From positions 1 to 64,000 of the forward strand of contig JAFDYC010000069.1 of assembly GCA_018267625.1 (NCBI GenBank): a stretch of 64,000 bases of DNA, in the 5' to 3' direction. A model generated the notes under the pieces. That model made no database searches. It saw nothing but the letters and a program-made list of their open reading frames with translations, and had not been told where the DNA came from. The DNA is from Bacteroidota bacterium (GTDB taxonomy: Bacteria > Bacteroidota > Bacteroidia > Chitinophagales > Chitinophagaceae). The position numbers were made by a program, and so were the translations under genes. This document shows, piece after piece, positions 61,505 through 64,000 of this stretch; within the stretch, counting starts at the first letter, position 1; each line of letters opens with the position of its first letter.

Positions 61505-62752
61505 ATGAACCTGCTTCCTGAGTATGCATCGTTTTTCAGAAACTGGGTGCGCATTTGCCTGCTGAACCTCCTGGTAGTCGTGATTCTGGGGAGCACCATG
61601 CGCTATAAGATTGCCTTTGCGCTGCCCTGGTTGCCCCAGAAAAATATTCTGAACGCACACTCTCATTTCGCCTTCTCTGGCTGGCTCACCCAGATCCTGA
61701 TGACCCTGATGGTGCTCTACCTGAGCCAGACCAGCCTGCACATAAACCTGCGTAAATACCATGCGCTGCTTTGGGCAAACCTGGCTGCCTCCTGGGGTAT
61801 GTTGCTCAGCTTCCCCTGGGAAGGGTATGGCACGGTATCTATCATCTTTTCAACGGCCACCGTGCTGGCATCTTATGCCTTTGCCTGGGTGTTCTGGCGC
61901 GACCTGAACCGCATCCCGGAGCGGCTTATCTCAAAACTTTGGTTTAAGGCTTCCTTAGTTTGGGCTGTCCTCTCTTCCATCGGGCCTTTCTTCCTGGCTT
62001 ACCTGATGGCCAACCGGGTCATTAACCACGAGCATTGGTACCTCGGAGCCATATACTACTACCTGCACTTTCAGTACAATGGCTGGTTTTTCTTCGCCTG
62101 TGCCGGATTATTGTTGGGTAGCAACTTGAGCTGCACCCGTAATGAACGTTGGATGTTCTGGCTGTTTGCCCTTTCCTGCGCCCCGGCTTATATGCTCTCC
62201 ATCCTTTGGGCGAAGCTGCCCATGGGCGCTTACGGCATCACCCTGCTGGCTACCATGATGCAGACCTGTGGCTGGGTCCTGCTGCTGCGTGCTGCCTGGA
62301 AAAAACGAATTGTCTTGCTTCAGTCGTTGCGGCCTACCGTGCGGGTACTGATGATTTTTGCAGCCGTCTCAGGCAGCATCAAGTTCCTGCTCCAGGCGGG
62401 CTCCCTGCATCCTCAATTAGCCAAACTGGCTTTCGGGTTCCGCCCCATAGTGATTGGCTATTTACACTTAGTGTTCTTAGGGCTGCTCAGCATTTTTATC
62501 GTCGCTCTGCTGAAGCATCTGAACCTCTTTGCCGCCGGCGGATGGCGCAAGCAAGGTCTGATAACCTTCATTACCGGCATCATCTTTCAGGAAATACTGC
62601 TCTTTGTGCAAGGCACTATGGCACTGGTGTACGTCACGGTACCCTACATCAATGAAATGCTGTTCTTGTCTGCCGTGGTGATGCTAAGCGGCGTCCTGAT
62701 GATGAATTTCGGAATGGCGAAGCGTGCTGAACCTGAGCTTGCCCCAGCCTGA
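61505..62752 (+). CDS. Polytopic membrane protein with conserved histidines (possible haem-copper oxidase relative)
   Basis: 415 residues and about twelve predicted membrane segments. Histidines lie within or next to segments: H52 and H54 in NAHSHFAFSGW, H175 and H177 in INHEHWY, H188 in YYLHFQYNGWFF, and H321 in IGYLHLVF. The spacing recalls subunit I of haem-copper oxidases and NO reductases, where haem and copper are bound by His in segments 2, 6-7 and 10, but the set is incomplete. It faces a cytochrome c gene. It may be a haem-binding electron-transfer protein or a degenerate oxidase. The start is ATG 61505; a frame to 61463 lacks ATG. Confidence 0.6.
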   Translation: MNLLPEYASFFRNWVRICLLNLLVVVILGSTMRYKIAFALPWLPQKNILNAHSHFAFSGWLTQILMTLMVLYLSQTSLHINLRKYHALLWANLAASWGMLLSFPWEGYGTVSIIFSTATVLASYAFAWVFWRDLNRIPERLISKLWFKASLVWAVLSSIGPFFLAYLMANRVINHEHWYLGAIYYYLHFQYNGWFFFACAGLLLGSNLSCTRNERWMFWLFALSCAPAYMLSILWAKLPMGAYGITLLATMMQTCGWVLLLRAAWKKRIVLLQSLRPTVRVLMIFAAVSGSIKFLLQAGSLHPQLAKLAFGFRPIVIGYLHLVFLGLLSIFIVALLKHLNLFAAGGWRKQGLITFITGIIFQEILLFVQGTMALVYVTVPYINEMLFLSAVVMLSGVLMMNFGMAKRAEPELAPA

Positions 62753-62775
62753 GCCTTTCTTATGCCTCATCTGGC

Positions 62776-63732
62776 TTAGCGGAAACGTAGCAGCCGGGCC
62801 AGCTTCCAGAGCCAGTGCCCATCGCGTTGCAGCACCAGGTAGAGCTCCCGCCGCCCGGAAAAAGAACGGAAGAATCGTTCCACCCCGCCATCCATGCTAC
62901 CCTCAAAATCGAAATACTCATTTCCCCGCTCTTTGGCCTGGCGGATGCAATGCCACAAAAGCGCACTCATGGCCCGGTAATTGTCGCACTGGGGCGATTT
63001 GCCACCCATTAGGTAATAGCTCCTATGGCTGTCCCACACATTCCAAACGGCTGCCTGAAGCTTGTTGCCTTCATAGGCTAACCATAAGGTGCCGGAACGG
63101 TGATCCTGGCAGGCCGTCATCAGCCGCTGCATCTGCCCCAGCGTGTAAGCCTGCCGTACACGCTTTTCATCCAGAATATTCTTCTGAAACTCATACAGCT
63201 TGTCCAGTGCAGAGCTGTCTTCCACGATGAGGAATTCCTTTTCGGCAGCCCGCAGGTTCCGGCGCAGGCTTTCCTTAAAGTTTCCGAATAAGGTTTCTTC
63301 AGAAGCTTGAAGCGGCAATAGGAAACTCTGCTGCACGCTTAGCTTAAGCCCTGCACGCCGCAGTAGCCCTGCCTGCCGGAAGCCTGGAGGTAGCGATAAG
63401 CGCCAGAGGTCGGCATCGGGCAGGATACTGGCCAACTGCTCACAGACTTCATACTCATAGGAGTCGCGACGGCCTGCCGCAATATCGGGAGGGAAGAAAA
63501 CCTGAGGGCCTAAATAAGGCGTAAGCCTGGGGTTTCGCATCAGCGACAAACCATAGCGCTCGCTGCGCAAATAGGGCCAGGCTCCGGTCACTGTGTCGCC
63601 TTTCAAGGTGAGGGCCACGTCCCAGTCGCTCGCTGCATCGCAGGTAGCATCCAGCCACCAGCTCTGGGCAAAAATCGAAATCAAAGCCGGCACTTTGCGG
63701 CATATCGTTGTGTACAGTTCTTTCTCAGTCAC
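62776..63732 (-). CDS. FemAB/BioF2-like GNAT acetyltransferase
   Basis: 318 residues. The N-terminal half (SWWLDATCDAASDWDVALTLKGD; GAWPYLRSERYGLSLMRNPRLTPYLGP) is the first GNAT-like domain, and the C-terminal half (ESLRRNLRAAEKEFLIVED, TLWLAYEGNKLQAAVWNVWDSHRSYYLMGG, NEYFDFEGSMDGGVERFFRSFSG) the second. This two-domain layout is that of FemAB-like aminoacyl- or acyltransferases that modify cell-envelope polymers. No ATG is at the start; GTG at 63732 is used. A one-mismatch -7 motif (TCGCTTTG, 63750-63757) lies 17 bases before it. Confidence 0.85.
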   Translation of the reverse strand: MTEKELYTTICRKVPALISIFAQSWWLDATCDAASDWDVALTLKGDTVTGAWPYLRSERYGLSLMRNPRLTPYLGPQVFFPPDIAAGRRDSYEYEVCEQLASILPDADLWRLSLPPGFRQAGLLRRAGLKLSVQQSFLLPLQASEETLFGNFKESLRRNLRAAEKEFLIVEDSSALDKLYEFQKNILDEKRVRQAYTLGQMQRLMTACQDHRSGTLWLAYEGNKLQAAVWNVWDSHRSYYLMGGKSPQCDNYRAMSALLWHCIRQAKERGNEYFDFEGSMDGGVERFFRSFSGRRELYLVLQRDGHWLWKLARLLRFR

Positions 63733-64000
63733 AGTCAGTAGCGTAGCACCAAAGCGACAAAGAAAGGCTGAACAAGTTGGAATCTCAGTAGCAGCGAAAG
63801 ATTTTTCCTGAAAGGAGATGCCTGCTGTGATTTTTTTATTTAGCCGGCTATTGCAATCCTATTGAACATCCGTTGCGTCGCACGTTTCAGCCCTATTTCT
63901 CTTCTCGGCTTTGCCCGGAACGGGGTGAGGGCCAACTTCATTTTTGAAAAATCCCCGCCCTGCTTAACCGGCCCCTCACGAAAAAAGTTTTCCTTTTCGC
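63733..64000. other. Gene-free right edge
   Basis: 268 bases with no supported gene. GTGAGGGCC (63925-63933) and GGCCCCTCAC (63970-63979) can form a hairpin with one bulged base; what follows is A- then T-rich. It could be a terminator or part of a promoter region for a gene outside the window. Confidence 0.45.

Noticed and set aside
1-64000. Consensus sigma-54 promoters (TGGCAC-N5-TTGC) that the activator at 50421 might use
   Set aside because: I checked the TGGCAC and GTGCCA occurrences I could find by eye and none had a matching second box; targets are probably outside the window.
1-64000. Mobile elements, CRISPR arrays, toxin-antitoxin or defence genes
   Set aside because: I saw no transposase, integrase, cas-like or toxin-antitoxin motif in any supported frame.

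Overview
The window looks like an ordinary chromosomal stretch of a Bacteroidota bacterium, most likely in the Chitinophagales/Chitinophagaceae area. The grounds are: the Bacteroidota -7 promoter element TAnnTTTG in front of many genes with no Shine-Dalgarno sequences; lineage-typical families (DUF4249 lipoprotein, DUF6427 membrane protein, a Bacteroidota-type LptD, a lone formiminotransferase domain, a YtxJ bacillithiol protein, the SpoIIM/DUF4129/DUF4350/MoxR operon); and many small secreted lipoproteins. I see no rRNA, tRNA, CRISPR array, transposase or phage gene. Coding density is high and gene order mixes short operons on both strands.

Layout. 0.3-7.8 kb (minus): enoyl-CoA hydratase family protein, DsbD with a separate copy of its alpha domain, PurQ, a DUF6427 membrane protein, a secreted unknown and a GNAT. 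7.9-12.1 kb (plus): glutamate formimidoyltransferase, LpxK, DUF4249 lipoprotein, TrxB. 12.4-14.3 kb (minus): LemA-TPM-TPM operon. 14.5-22.9 kb: kynureninase, FabD, YtxJ, an aminotransferase, adenine deaminase, group III truncated haemoglobin, L31 type B, a TlpA-like thioredoxin and a metallo-beta-lactamase fold hydrolase. 23.0-31.5 kb: LptD, an amidase, an EGF-like lipoprotein, PhaC with a TPR-like neighbour, and an L,D-transpeptidase. 31.8-41.9 kb: FUSC transporter, AcpH, serine hydrolase, AnmK, SucD, a CoA-binding protein, IMP dehydrogenase, and an Nramp metal transporter fused to a universal-stress domain. 42.0-48.8 kb: FAD monooxygenase, SnoaL-like and DUF1572 proteins, GNAT, IlvE, an EamA exporter divergent from a MocR regulator, and a 51-residue membrane protein. 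48.9-55.0 kb is a regulatory island: REC-PAS-histidine kinase, sigma-54 activator, RpoN and a divergent membrane histidine kinase. 55.0-63.7 kb: a small unknown, a secreted three-repeat protein, MoxR-DUF4350-DUF4129-SpoIIM, cytochrome c, a histidine-bearing polytopic membrane protein and a FemAB-like GNAT.

How the genes work together. Cell-envelope functions dominate (LpxK, LptD, amidase, L,D-transpeptidase, AnmK, DsbD, FabD, AcpH). Thiol redox is served by DsbD, TrxB, TlpA and YtxJ. Nucleotide metabolism is served by PurQ, GuaB and adenine deaminase. The sigma-54 factor sits directly upstream of a sigma-54 activator and its probable kinase, so the alternative-sigma circuit is physically linked.

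The most notable non-coding signals are: (1) exact -7 elements only 3-12 bases before the start codon of six genes, which implies leaderless or nearly leaderless mRNAs and corrects several starts; (2) a perfect palindrome superimposed on the mntH -7 element; (3) a shared terminator family, two copies of which sit in a longer repeat of about 90 bases; and (4) a promoter-plus-terminator unit without an ORF near 30.4-30.5 kb. I found no convincing new defence or mobile system. The best candidate for new biology is the membrane protein at 61505-62752, which faces a cytochrome c across a palindrome.
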